In this document: piece after piece, positions 51,919-64,000 of the stretch
How positions within the stretch are numbered: the stretch's first letter is position 1
Layout: each line of letters opens with the position of its first letter
From: Hippophae tibetana
Lineage: Eukaryota > Streptophyta > Magnoliopsida > Rosales > Elaeagnaceae
Length of the DNA: 64,000 nt
Assembly: GCA_037013495.1 (NCBI GenBank)
Contig: CM072807.1
Span: 32,282,802-32,346,801 of the forward strand
Direction: 5' to 3'
The notes under the pieces: model-generated
Told to the model about the DNA's origin: nothing
The model's input: only the letters and a program-made list of their open reading frames with translations
Databases searched by the model: none
Program-made: the position numbers and the translations under genes

Positions 51919-54457
51919 TTGGATTGTAAATATACCTCCTGCCATTGTTCAAAAGAATTTTGTTTTGAAAAAGTCCATCTTCAACCTCCAACCGGGTCAA
52001 CGCGGCCCGGTTTCACCCAAACGTATTCTCGACCCTATTTTGATTTTCTGGTGACAGAATCCAGTTTTCTTCTTATCAAAATTCTCATAATACGATTTCT
52101 GAGTGATTCATTTTCCCAATTTGTAGTAAATACATCATTTTAAATAAAAATGTAATTAATGAAGTAAATAAATACCGACAATAAGTCAGATTTATTTTCT
52201 AGTTTAAATTCACAGAATTACTCCAAAAAATATTTAAAAAATTTAAAATTACGATATGCATCAAAAACAAACAAAATAAAAAAACCTAAAATTTTAATTC
52301 TCGTGAAACTAGGCAAAATAGATATTTTTTCAAAAATGTCTCTCATAGCAAATGTTAGAATACAATTCAATGCAAAAACATTCAAAAACTCTTATGAACG
52401 CATAATTTAAATGCAGCGGAAAGGAAATGGATTGTAAATATACCTCCCATTTTTCAAAAGAATTTTTTTTTTTGAAAAAGTTCATCTTCAGCCTCCAATT
52501 GGGTCAACCCGGCCCGGTTTCACCCAAACGTATTCTCGGCCGTATCTTGATTTTCTGGTGACATAATCCAGTGTTCTTTTTATCAAAATTCTCATAATAC
52601 GATTTCTGAGTGATTCATGGTCCCAATTTGAAGTAAATACATCATTTTAAATAAAAATTTAATTAATAAAGTAAATAAATACCGACGATAAGTCGCATTT
52701 ATTTTCAAGTTTAAATTCATAGAATCACTCAAAAAAAATATTAAAACAATTTAAAATTACCAAATGCATCAAAAACAAGCAAAATAAAAAACCTAAAATT
52801 TTAATTCTCGTGAAACTCAGCAAAACAGAGATTTTTTCAAAAATGTCTCTCATAGCAAATGTTAGAATACAATTCAATGCATAAACATTCAAAAACTCTT
52901 ATGAACGCATAATTTAAATGCAGCGGAAACAAAATGGATTGTAAATATACCTCCTCCCATTGTTCAAAAGTATTTTGTTTTGAAAAAGTCCATCTTCAAC
53001 CTCCAACCGTGTCAACCCGGCCCGGTTTCACCCAAACGTATTCTCGGCCGTATCTTGATTTTCTGGTGACAGAATCCAGTGTTCTTCTTATCAAAATTCT
53101 CATAATACGATTTCTGAGTGATTCATGGTCCCAATTTGAAGAAAATACATCATTTTTAATAAAAATTTAATTAATGAAGTAAATAAATACCGACTATAAG
53201 TCGCATTTATTTTCAAGTTTAAATTCATAGAATCACTCAAAAAAAATATTAAAACAATTTAAAATTACCATATGCATCAAAAACGAACAAAATAAAAAAC
53301 CTAAAATTTTATTTCTCGTGAATCTCAGCAAAACAGAGATTTTTTCAAAAATGTCTCTCATAGCAAATGTTAGAATACAATTCAATGCAGAAACATTCAA
53401 AAACTCTTATGAACGCATAATTTAAAGGTAGCGGAAACAAATTGGATTGTAAATATACCTCCTGCCATTGTTCAAAAGAATTTTGTTTTGAAAAAGTCCA
53501 TCTTCAACCTCCAACCGGGTCAACGCGGCCCGGTTTCACCCAAACGTATTCTCGGCCCTATCTTGATTTTCTGGTGACAGAATCCAGTTTTCTTCTTATC
53601 AAAATTCTCATAATACGATTTCTGAGTGATTCATTTTCCCAATTTGTAGTAAATACATCATTTTAAATAAAAATGTAATTAATGAAGTAAATAAATACCG
53701 ACAATAAGTCAGATTTATTTTCTAGTTTAAATTCACAGAATTACTCCAAAAAATATTTAAAAAATTTAAAATTACGATATGCATCAAAAACAAACAAAAT
53801 AAAAAAACCTAAAATTTTAATTCTCGTGAAACTAGGCAAAAAAGAGATTTTTTCAAAAATGTCTCTCATAGCAAATGTTAGAATAAAATTCAATTCAGAA
53901 ACATTCAAAAACTCTTATGAACGCATAATTTAAAGGTAGCGGAAACAAATTGGATTGTAAATATACCTCCTGCCATTGTTCAAAAGAATTTTGTTTTGAA
54001 AAAGTCCATCTTCAACCTCCAACCGGGTCAACGTGGCCCGGTTTCACCCAAACGTATTCTCGGCCGTATCTTGATTTTCTGGTGACAGAATCCAGTGTTC
54101 TTTTTATCAAAATTCTCATAATACGATTTCTGAGTGATTCATGGTCCCAATTTGAAGTAAATACATCATTTTAAATAAAAATTTAATTAATGAAGTAAAT
54201 AAATACCGACTATAAGTCGCATTTATTTTCAAGTTTAAATTCATAGAATCACTCAAAAAAAATATTAAAACAATTTAAAATTACCATATGCATCAAAAAC
54301 GAACAAAATAAAAAACCTAAAATTTTATTTCTCGTGAATCTCAGCAAAACAGAGATTTTTTCAAAAATGTCTCTCATAGCAAATGTTAGAATACAATTCA
54401 ATGCAGAAACATTCAAAAACTCTTATGAACGCATAATTTAAATGCAGCGGAAACAAA
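51919..54457. repeat. Five monomers reusing HOR B and dimer parts
   Basis: Monomers at 51919, 52427, 52934, 53442 and 53950. The first two match 40238 and 40746 (offset 11,681 bp, 23 monomers). Monomer 52934 matches 46838 in front and then takes the tail seen in 50395. Monomer 53442 repeats the opening HOR B type, and 53950 repeats 50395. The set is a patchwork of parts found elsewhere in the right half. Confidence 0.83.
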
Positions 54458-55979
54458 ATGGATTTTAAATATACCTCCTCCCATTGTTCAAAAGAATTTT
54501 GTTTTGAAAAAGTCCATCTTCAACCTCCAACCGGGTCAACGCGGCACGGTTTCACCCAAACGTATTCTCGGCCCTATCTTGATTTTCTGGTGACAGAATC
54601 CAGTTTTCTTCTTATCAAAATTCTCATAATACGATTTCTGAGTGATTCATTTTCCCAATTTGTAGTAAATACATCATTTTAAATAAAAATGTAATTAATG
54701 AAGTAAATAAATACCGACAATAAGTCGGATTTGTTTTCTAGTTTAAATTCACAGAATTACTCCAAAAAACATTAAAAAAATTTAAAATTAAGATATGCAT
54801 CAAAAACAAACAAAATAAAAAACCTAAAATTTTAATTCTCGTGAAACTAGGCAAAATAGAGATTTTTTCAAAAATGTCTCTCATAGCAAATGTTAGAATA
54901 CAATTCAATGCAGAAACATTCAAAAACTCTTATGAACGCATAATTTAAACGCAGCAGAAACAAAATGGATTGTAAATATACCTCCTCCCATTGTTCAAAA
55001 GTATTTTTTTTTGAAAAAGTCCATCTTCAACCTCCAACCGTGTCAACCCGGCCCGGTTTCACCCAAACGTATTCTCGGCCGTATCTTGATTTTCTGGTGA
55101 CAGAATCCAGTGTTCTTCTTATCAAAATTCTCATAATACGATTTCTGGGTGATTCATTTCCCCAATTTGAAGTAACTACATCATTTTAAATAAAAATTTA
55201 ATTAATGAAGTAAATAAATACCGACTATAAGTCGCATTTATTTTCAAGTTTAAATTCATAGAATTACTCAAAAAAAATATTAAAACAATTTAAAATTACC
55301 ATATGCATCAAAAACAAGCAAAATAAAAAACCTAAAATTTTAATTCTCGTGAAACTCAGCAAAGTAGAGATTTTTTCAAAAATGTCTCTCATAGCAAATG
55401 TTAGAATATAATTCAATGGAGAAACATTCAAAAACTCTTATGAACGCATAATTTAAATGCAGTGGAAACAAAATGGATTGTAAATATACCTCCTCCCATT
55501 GTTCAAAAGAATTTTGTTTTGAAAAAGTCCATCTTCAACCTCCAACCGTGCCAACCCGGCCCGGTTTCACCCAAATGTATTCTCGGCCGTATCTTGAATT
55601 ACTCGTGACAGAATCCAGTGTTCTTCTTATCAAAATTCTCATAATACGATTTCTGAGTGATTCATGGTCCCAATTTGAAGAAAATACATCATTTTTAATA
55701 AAATTTAATTAATGAAGTATATAAATACCGACTATAAGTCGCATTTATTTTCAAGTTTAAATTCATAGAATCACTCAAAAAAAATATTAAAACAATTTAA
55801 AATTACCAAATGCATCAAAAACAAACAAAATAAAAAACCTAAAATTTTAATTCTCGTGAAACTCAGCAAAAAAGAGATTTTTTCAAAAATGTCTCTCATA
55901 GCAAATGTTAGAATACAATTCAATTCAGAAACATTCAAAAACTCTTATGAACGCATAATTTAAAGGTAGCGGAAACAAA
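54458..55979. repeat. Three monomers repeated 2,028 bp downstream
   Basis: Monomers at 54458, 54965 and 55473 recur at 56486, 56993 and 57501. Shared marks: 'gcggcacgg', 'gtcggatttgttttc', 'aaaaaacattaaaaaaat', a short T-run giving 'gtattttttttttgaaaaag'-like fronts, 'gtaactacatc', 'accgtgccaaccc' and 'cttgaattactcgtg'. Differences include 'ggattttaaat' in 54458 and 'tctgggtgattc' in 54965. Confidence 0.86.
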
Positions 55980-58900
55980 TTGGATTGTAAATATACCTCC
56001 TCCCATTGTTCAAAAGTATTTTGTTTTCAAAAAGTCCATCTTCAACCTCCAACCGTGTCAACCCGGCCCGGTTTCACCCAAACGTATTCTCGGCCGTATC
56101 TTGATTTTCTGGTGACAGAATCCAGTGTTCTTCTTATCAAAATTCTCATAATACGATTTCTGAGTGATTCATGGTCCCAATTTGAAGAAAATACATCATT
56201 TTTAATAAAAATTTAATTAATGAAGTAAATAAATACAGACTATAAGTCGCATTTATTTTCAAGTTTAAATTCATAGAACACTCAAAAAAAATATTAAAAC
56301 AATTTAAAATTACCAAATGCAACAAAAACAAACAAAATAAAAAACCTAAAATTTTAATTCTCGTGAATCTCAGCAAAATAGAGATTTTTTCAAAAATGTC
56401 TCTCATAGCAAATGTTAGAATACAATTCAATGCAGAAACATTCAAAAACTCTTATGAACGCATAATTTAAATGCAGTGAAACAAATTGGATTGTAAATAT
56501 ACCTCCTGCCATTGTTCAAAAGAATTTTGTTTTGAAAAAGTCCATCTTCAACCTCCAACCGGGTCAACGCGGCACGGTTTCACCCAAACGTATTCTCGGC
56601 CCTATCTTGATTTTCTGGTGACAGAATCCAGTTTTCTTCTTATCAAAATTCTCATAATACGATTTCTGAGTGATTCATTTTCCCAATTTGTAGTAAATAC
56701 ATCATTTTAAATAAAAATGTAATTAATGAAGTAAATAAATACCGACAATAAGTCGGATTTGTTTTCTAGTTTAAATTCACAGAATTACTCCAAAAAACAT
56801 TAAAAAAATTTAAAATTAAGATATGCATCAAAAACAAACAAAATAAAAAACCTAAAATTTTAATTCTCGTGAAACTAGGCAAAATAGAGATTTTTTCAAA
56901 AATGTCTCTCATAGCAAATGTTAGAATACAATTCAATGCAGAAACATTCAAAAACTCTTATGAACGCATAATTTAAACGCAGCAGAAACAAAATGGATTG
57001 TAAATATACCTCCTCCCATTGTTCAAAAGTATTTTTTTTTGAAAAAGTCCATCTTCAACCTCCAACCGTGTCAACCCGGCCCGGTTTCACCCAAACGTAT
57101 TCTCGGCCGTATCTTGATTTTCTGGTGACAGAATCCAGTGTTCTTCTTATCAAAATTCTCATAATACGATTTCTGAGTGATTCATTTCCCCAATTTGAAG
57201 TAACTACATCATTTTAAATAAAAATTTAATTAATGAAGTAAATAAATTCCGACGATAAGTCGCATTTATTTTCAAGTTTAAATTCATAGAATCACTCAAA
57301 AAAAATATTAAAACAATTTAAAATTACCATATGCATCAAAAACAAGCAAAATAAAAAACCTAAAATTTTAATTCTCGTGAAACTCAGCAAAGTAGAGATT
57401 TTTTCAAAAATGTCTCTCATAGCAAATGTTAGAATATAATTCAATGGAGAAACATTCAAAAACTCTTATGAACGCATAATTTAAATGCAGTGGAAACAAA
57501 ATGGATTGTAAATATACCTCCTCCCATTGTTCAAAAGAATTTTGTTTTGAAAAAGTCCATCTTCAACCTCCAACCGTGCCAACCCGGCCCGGTTTCACCC
57601 AAATGTATTCTCGGCCCTATCTTGAATTACTCGTGACAGAATCCAGTGTTCTTCTTATCAAAATTCTCATAATACGATTTCTGAGTGATTCATGGTCCCA
57701 ATTTGAAGAAAATACATCATTTTTAATAAAATTTAATTAATGAAGTAAATAAATACCGACTATAAGTCGCATTTATTTTCAAGTTTAAATTCATAGAATC
57801 ACTCAAAAAAAATATTAAAACAATTTAAAATTACCAAATGCATCAAAAACAAACAAAATAAAAAACCTAAAATTTTAATTCTCGTGAAACTCAGCAAAAC
57901 AGAGATTTTTTCAAAAATGTCTCTCATAGCAAATGTTAGAATACAATTCAATGCAGAAACATTCAAAAACTCTTATGAACGCATAATTTAAATGCAGCGG
58001 AAACAAAATGGATTATAAATATACCTCCTCCCATTGTTCAAAAGAATTTTGTTGTGAAAAAGTCCATCTTCAACCTCCAACCGTGTCAACCCGGCCCGGT
58101 TTCACCCAAACGTATTCTCGGCCCTATCTTGATTTTCTGGTGACAGAATCCAGTGTTCTTCTTATCAAAATTCTCATAATACGATTTCTGAGTGATTCAT
58201 GGTCCCAATTTGAAGTAAATACATGAATTTAAATAAAAATTTAATTAACGAAGTAAATAAATACCGACTATAAGTCGCATTTATTTTCAAGTTTAAATTC
58301 ATAGAATCACTCCAAAAAATATTAAAAACATTTAAAATTACGATATGCATCAAAAGCAAGCAAAATAAAAAACCTAAAATTTTAATTCTCGTGAAACTGG
58401 ACAAAATAGAGATTTTTTCAAAAATGTCTCTCATAGCAAATGTTAGAATACAATTCAATGCAAAAAAATTCAAAAACTCTTATGAACGCATAATTTAAAC
58501 GCAGCGGAAACGAAATAGATTGTAAATATACCTTCTCCCATTGTTCAAAAGAATTTTTTTTTGACAAAGTTCATCTTCAGCCTCCAATTGGGTCAACCCG
58601 GTCCAGTTTCACCCTAACATATTCTCGGCCATATCTTGATTTTCTAGTGACAGAATCCAGTGTTCTTTTTATCAAAATTATCATTATACGATGTCTGAGT
58701 GATTCATTTTCCCAATTTGAAGTAAATACATCATTTTAAATAAAAATTTAATTAATGAAGTAAATAAATACCGACGATAAGTCGCATTTATTTTCAAGTT
58801 TAAATTCATAGAATCACTCAAAAAAAATATTAAAACAATTTAAAATTACCATATGCATCAAAAACAAGCAAAATAAAAAACCTAAAATTTTAATTCTCGT

Positions 58901-59530
58901 GAAACTCAGCAAAACAGAGATTTTTTCAAAAATGTCTCTCATAGCAAATGTTAGAATACAATTCAATGCATAAACATTCAAAAACTCTTATGAACGCATA
59001 ATTTAAATGCAGCGGAAACAATATGGATTGTAAATATACCTCCTCCCATTGTTCAAAAGAATTTTGTTTTGAAAAAGTCCATCTTCAACCTCCAACCGTG
59101 TCAACCCGGCCCGGTTTCACCCAAACGTATTTTCGGCCGTATCTAGATTTTCTGGTGACAGAATCCAGTGTTCTTCTTATCAAAATTCTCATAATACGAT
59201 TTCTGAGTTATTCATCGTCCCGATTTGTAGAAAATACATCATTTTAAATAAAAATTTAATTAATGAAGTAAATAAATACCGACTATAAGTCGCATTTATT
59301 TTCAAGTTTAAATTCATAGAATCACTCAAAAAAAATATTAAAACAATTTAAAATTACCATATGCATCAAAAACGAACAAAATAAAAAACCTAAAATTTTA
59401 TTTCTCGTGAATCTCAGCAAAACAGAGATTTTTTCAAAAATGTCTCTCATAGCAAATGTTAGAATACAATTCAATGCAGAAACATTCAAAAACTCTTATG
59501 AACGCATAATTTAAATGCAGCGGAAACAAA
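55980..59530. repeat. HOR D, copy 1: seven-monomer unit (3,551 bp)
   Basis: Monomers at 55980, 56486, 56993, 57501, 58008, 58515 and 59023. The first has 'gttttcaaaaag', 'tacagactataag' and a one-base loss giving 'catagaacactc'; all recur at 59531. The monomer at 58515 is W-type with an ATAG anchor. That at 59023 has 'gtattttcggccgtatctag' and 'cccgatttgtag'. The set recurs at 59531 and, in part, at 62575. Confidence 0.9.
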
Positions 59531-62500
59531 ATGGATTGTAAATATACCTCCTCCCATTGTTCAAAAGTATTTTGTTTTCAAAAAGTCCATCTTCAACCTC
59601 CAACCGTGTCAACCCGGCCCGGTTTCACCCAAACGTATTCTCGGCCGTATCTTGATTTTCTGGTGACAGAATCCAGTGTTCTTCTTATCAAAATTCTCAT
59701 AATACGATTTCTGAGTGATTCATGGTCCCAATTTGAAGAAAATACATCATTTTTAATAAAAATTTAATTAATGAAGTAAATAAATACAGACTATAAGTCG
59801 CATTTATTTTCAAGTTTAAATTCATAGAACACTCAAAAAAAATATTAAAACAATTTAAAATTACCAAATGCAACAAAAACAAACAAAATAAAAAACCTAA
59901 AATTTTAATTCTCGTGAATCTCAGCAAAATAGAGATTTTTTCAAAAATGTCTCTCATAGCAAATGTTAGAATACAATTCAATGCAGAAACATTCAAAAAC
60001 TCTTATGAACGCATAATTTAAATGCAGTGAAACAAATTGGATTGTAAATATACCTCCTGCCATTGTTCAAAAGAATTTTGTTTTGAAAAAGTCCATCTTC
60101 AACCTCCAACCGGGTCAACGCGGCACGGTTTCACCCAAACGTATTCTCGGCCCTATCTTGATTTTCTGGTGACAGAATCCAGTTTTCTTCTTATCAAAAT
60201 TCTCATAATACGATTTCTGAGTGATTCATTTTCCCAATTTGTAGTAAATACATCATTTTAAATAAAAATGTAATTAATGAAGTAAATAAATACCGACAAT
60301 AAGTCGGATTTGTTTTCTAGTTTAAATTCACAGAATTACTCCAAAAAACATTAAAAAAATTTAAAATTAAGATATGCATCAAAAACAAACAAAATAAAAA
60401 ACCTAAAATTTTAATTCTCGTGAAACTAGGCAAAATAGAGATTTTTTCAAAAATGTCTCTCATAGCAAATGTTAGAATACAATTCAATGCAGAAACATTC
60501 AAAAACTCTTATGAACGCATAATTTAAACGCAGCAGAAACAAAATGGATTGTAAATATACCTCCTCCCATTGTTCAAAAGTATTTTTTTTTGAAAAAGTC
60601 CATCTTCAACCTCCAACCGTGTCAACCCGGCCCGGTTTCACCCAAACGTATTCTCGGCCGTATCTTGATTTTCTGGTGACAGAATCCAGTGTTCTTCTTA
60701 TCAAAATTCTCATAATACGATTTCTGAGTGATTCATTTCCCCAATTTGAAGTAACTACATCATTTTAAATAAAAATTTAATTAATGAAGTAAATAAATTC
60801 CGACGATAAGTCGCATTTATTTTCAAGTTTAAATTCATAGAATCACTCAAAAAAAATATTAAAACAATTTAAAATTACCATATGCATCAAAAACAAGCAA
60901 AATAAAAAACCTAAAATTTTAATTCTCGTGAAACTCAGCAAAGTAGAGATTTTTTCAAAAATGTCTCTCATAGCAAATGTTAGAATATAATTCAATGGAG
61001 AAACATTCAAAAACTCTTATGAACGCATAATTTAAATGCAGTGGAAACAAAATGGATTGTAAATATACCTCCTCCCATTGTTCAAAAGAATTTTGTTGTG
61101 AAAAAGTCCATCTTCAACCTCCAACCGTGTCAACCCGGCCCGGTTTCACCCAAACGTATTCTCGGCCCTATCTTGATTTTCTGGTGACAGAATCCAGTGT
61201 TCTTCTTATCAAAATTCTCATAATACGATTTCTGAGTGATTCATGGTCCCAATTTGAAGTAAATACATGAATTTAAATAAAAATTTAATTAACGAAGTAA
61301 ATAAATACCGACTATAAGTCGCATTTATTTTCAAGTTTAAATTCATAGAATCACTCCAAAAAATATTAAAAACATTTAAAATTACGATATGCATCAAAAG
61401 CAAGCAAAATAAAAAACCTAAAATTTTAATTCTCGTGAAACTGGACAAAATAGAGATTTTTTCAAAAATGTCTCTCATAGCAAATGTTAGAATACAATTC
61501 AATGCAAAAAAATTCAAAAACTCTTATGAACGCATAATTTAAACGCAGCGGAAACGAAATAGATTGTAAATATACCTTCTCCCATTGTTCAAAAGAATTT
61601 TTTTTTGACAAAGTTCATCTTCAGCCTCCAATTGGGTCAACCCGGTCCAGTTTCACCCTAACATATTCTCGGCCATATCTTGATTTTCTAGTGACAGAAT
61701 CCAGTGTTCTTTTTATCAAAATTATCATTATACGATGTCTGAGTGATTCATTTTCCCAATTTGAAGTAAATACATCATTTTAAATAAAAATTTAATTAAT
61801 GAAGTAAATAAATACCGACGATAAGTCGCATTTATTTTCAAGTTTAAATTCATAGAATCACTCAAAAAAAATATTAAAACAATTTAAAATTACCATATGC
61901 ATCAAAAACAAGCAAAATAAAAAACCTAAAATTTTAATTCTCGTGAAACTCAGCAAAACAGAGATTTTTTCAAAAATGTCTCTCATAGCAAATGTTAGAA
62001 TACAATTCAATGCATAAACATTCAAAAACTCTTATGAACGCATAATTTAAATGCAGCGGAAACAATATGGATTGTAAATATACCTCCTCCCATTGTTCAA
62101 AAGAATTTTGTTTTGAAAAAGTCCATCTTCAACCTCCAACCGTGTCAACCCGGCCCGGTTTCACCCAAACGTATTTTCGGCCGTATCTAGATTTTCTGGT
62201 GACAGAATCCAGTGTTCTTCTTATCAAAATTCTCATAATACGATTTCTGAGTTATTCATCGTCCCGATTTGTAGAAAATACATCATTTTAAATAAAAATT
62301 TAATTAATGAAGTAAATAAATACCGACTATAAGTCGCATTTATTTTCAAGTTTAAATTCATAGAATCACTCAAAAAAAATATTAAAACAATTTAAAATTA
62401 CCATATGCATCAAAAACGAACAAAATAAAAAACCTAAAATTTTAATTCTCGTGAAACTCAGCAAAACAGAGATTTTTTCAAAAATGTCTCTCATAGCAAA

Positions 62501-62574
62501 TGTTAGAATACAATTCAATGCAGAAACATTCAAAAACTCTTATGAACGCATAATTTAAATGCAGCGGAAACAAA
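59531..62574. repeat. HOR D, copy 2: six-monomer deletion form (3,044 bp)
   Basis: Monomers at 59531, 60037 and 60544 repeat 55980, 56486 and 56993 (offset 3,551 bp). Monomers at 61052, 61559 and 62067 repeat 58008, 58515 and 59023 (offset 3,044 bp). The unit is one monomer short. Monomer 61052 starts like 57501 ('cagtggaaac', 'ggattgtaaat') and becomes 58008-like ('gttgtgaaaaag'), so the join is between about 61058 and 61097. Confidence 0.92.
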
Positions 62575-64000
62575 ATGGATTATAAATATACCTCCTCCCA
62601 TTGTTCAAAAGAATTTTGTTGTGAAAAAGTCCATCTTCAACCTCCAACCGTGTCAACCCGGCCCGGTTTCACCCAAACGTATTCTCGGCCCTATCTTGAT
62701 TTTCTGGTGACAGAATCCAGTGTTCTTCTTATCAAAATTCTCATAATACGATTTCTGAGTGATTCATGGTCCCAATTTGAAGTAAATACATGAATTTAAA
62801 TAAAAATTTAATTAACGAAGTAAATAAATACCGACTATAAGTCGCATTTATTTTCAAGTTTAAATTCATAGAATCACTCCAAAAAATATTAAAAACATTT
62901 AAAATTACGATATGCATCAAAAGCAAGCAAAATAAAAAACCTAAAATTTTAATTCTCGTGAAACTGGACAAAATAGAGATTTTTTCAAAAATGTCTCTCA
63001 TAGCAAATGTTAGAATACAATTCAATGCAAAAAAATTCAAAAACTCTTATGAACGCATAATTTAAACGCAGCGGAAACGAAATAGATTGTAAATATACCT
63101 TCTCCCATTGTTCAAAAGAATTTTTTTTTGACAAAGTTCATCTTCAGCCTCCAATTGGGTCAATCCGGTCCAGTTTCACCCTAACATATTCTCGGCCATA
63201 TCTTGATTTTCTAGTGACAGAATCCAGTGTTCTTTTTATCAAAATTATCATTATACGATGTCTGAGTGATTCATTTTCCCAATTTGAAGTAAATACATCA
63301 TTTTAAATAAAAATTTAATTAATGAAGTAAATAAATACCGACGATAAGTCGCATTTATTTTCAAGTTTAAATTCATAGAATCACTCAAAAAAAATATTAA
63401 AACAATTTAAAATTACCATATGCATCAAAAACAAGCAAAATAAAAAACCTAAAATTTTAATTCTCGTGAAACTCAGCAAAACAGAGATTTTTTCAAAAAT
63501 GTCTCTCATAGCAAATGTTAGAATACAATTCAATGCATAAACATTCAAAAACTCTTATGAACGCATAATTTAAATGCAGCGGAAACAATATGGATTGTAA
63601 ATATACCTCCTCCCATTGTTCAAAAGAATTTTGTTTTGAAAAAGTCCATCTTCAACCTCCAACCGTGTCAACCCGGCCCGGTTTCACCCAAACGTATTTT
63701 CGGCCGTATCTAGATTTTCTGGTGACAGAATCCAGTGTTCTTCTTATCAAAATTCTCATAATACGATTTCTGAGTTATTCATCGTCCCGATTTGTAGAAA
63801 ATACATCATTTTAAATAAAAATTTAATTAATGAAGTAAATAAATACCGACTATAAGTCGCATTTATTTTCAAGTTTAAATTCATAGAATCACTCAAAAAA
63901 AATATTAAAACAATTTAAAATTACCATATGCATCAAAAACAAACAAAATAAAAAACCTAAAATTTTAATTCTCGTGAAACTCAGCAAAGTAGAGATTTTT
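62575..64000. repeat. HOR D, copy 3: partial three-monomer unit, cut by window edge
   Basis: Monomers at 62575, 63082 and 63590 repeat 58008, 58515 and 59023, and also 61052, 61559 and 62067 (offset 1,523 bp). The last is cut at the window edge after about 411 bp. Before 62575 the tail of 62067 reads 'attttaattctcgtgaaactcag' instead of the 'attttatttctcgtgaatctcag' of 59023, so the return to the 58008 type was a switch within that tail. Confidence 0.9.

Larger units (their letters stand above)
1..64000. repeat. Continuous satellite DNA array, ~508-bp monomer, 126 anchors
   Basis: The same unit recurs across the full window in one orientation. A fixed anchor beginning ATGGATTGTAAATATACC (some copies have ATAG, ATGA or ATGT) recurs at 119, 626, 1134, 1642 and so on to 63590. 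There are 126 anchors, mean spacing is 507.8 bp, and every spacing is 506 to 511 bp. The small spread comes from A-run, T-run and one-base indels, so nothing larger than a few bases has inserted or been lost except whole monomers. The array has no edge in this window. Different monomers differ at many scattered sites, while certain groups of monomers are nearly identical to groups elsewhere, which is higher-order repeat structure. Satellites of this kind normally form heterochromatin near centromeres or telomeres; that location is inference. The family and species cannot be named from sequence alone. Confidence 0.99.

Noticed and set aside
1-64000. CRISPR array
   Set aside because: The repeats are ~508 bp and abut each other with no unique spacers; CRISPR repeats are about 20 to 50 bp.
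1-64000. Array derived from a transposon or retroelement
   Set aside because: No terminal repeats, target-site duplications, primer-binding site or recognisable protein motifs were seen in the unit. Origin from part of an element cannot be excluded without a database search.
1-64000. Ribosomal spacer, tRNA or other RNA genes
   Set aside because: No rRNA-like conserved stretches, tRNA A/B boxes with cloverleaf arms, or spacing pattern of rDNA seen on either strand.

Overview
The whole 64-kb window is one uninterrupted satellite DNA array. Every base belongs to a head-to-tail tandem repeat. Using a fixed anchor (the ATGGATTGTAAATATACC-type motif) I find 126 anchors between 119 and 63590. That gives 125 full periods with a mean of 507.8 bp, and every spacing lies between 506 and 511 bp. 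All copies face the same way. I found no host gene, RNA gene, CRISPR array, transposon insertion or non-repeat gap on either strand.

Each monomer (reference copy 626-1133) has a GC-richer island of about 55 bp (58% G+C) next to a very AT-rich half (about 20% G+C over 841-1020). The AT-rich half carries roughly 10-bp-spaced A-tracts and short dyads. A 17-bp stretch in the island is one essential base away from the mammalian CENP-B box core on the minus strand; this is a resemblance only.

The monomers form higher-order repeats (HORs). Left part (119-23467): a 6-monomer HOR 'A' (A-B-C-D-E-F, 3,044 bp) occurs in full at 119 and 5193, as a 4-monomer deletion form at 3163, and as A-B-C-D at 17884. 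Between and after these lie diverged monomers, a dimer duplicated in tandem (11792-13821), and a long segment present twice (10777 onward and 19914 onward). Middle (23468-30079): a cluster containing a diverged monomer subfamily 'W'. Right-middle (30080-54457): HOR 'B', seen as 8-, 7-, 4- and 7-monomer versions at 30080, 34143, 40238 and 42269, mixed with trimer and dimer duplications. Right end (54458-64000): nested 4-, 7-, 6- and 3-monomer repeats. Several junctions fall inside monomers at matching phase, as expected for unequal crossing-over or gene conversion.

The organism is a eukaryote with a long satellite block, plausibly pericentromeric, centromeric or subtelomeric heterochromatin. 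A plant is possible from monomer length and composition, but I cannot name the species or satellite family. Short open frames recur once per monomer on both strands. They are by-products of the repeat: they change mainly at amino-acid-altering sites and are broken in many copies.
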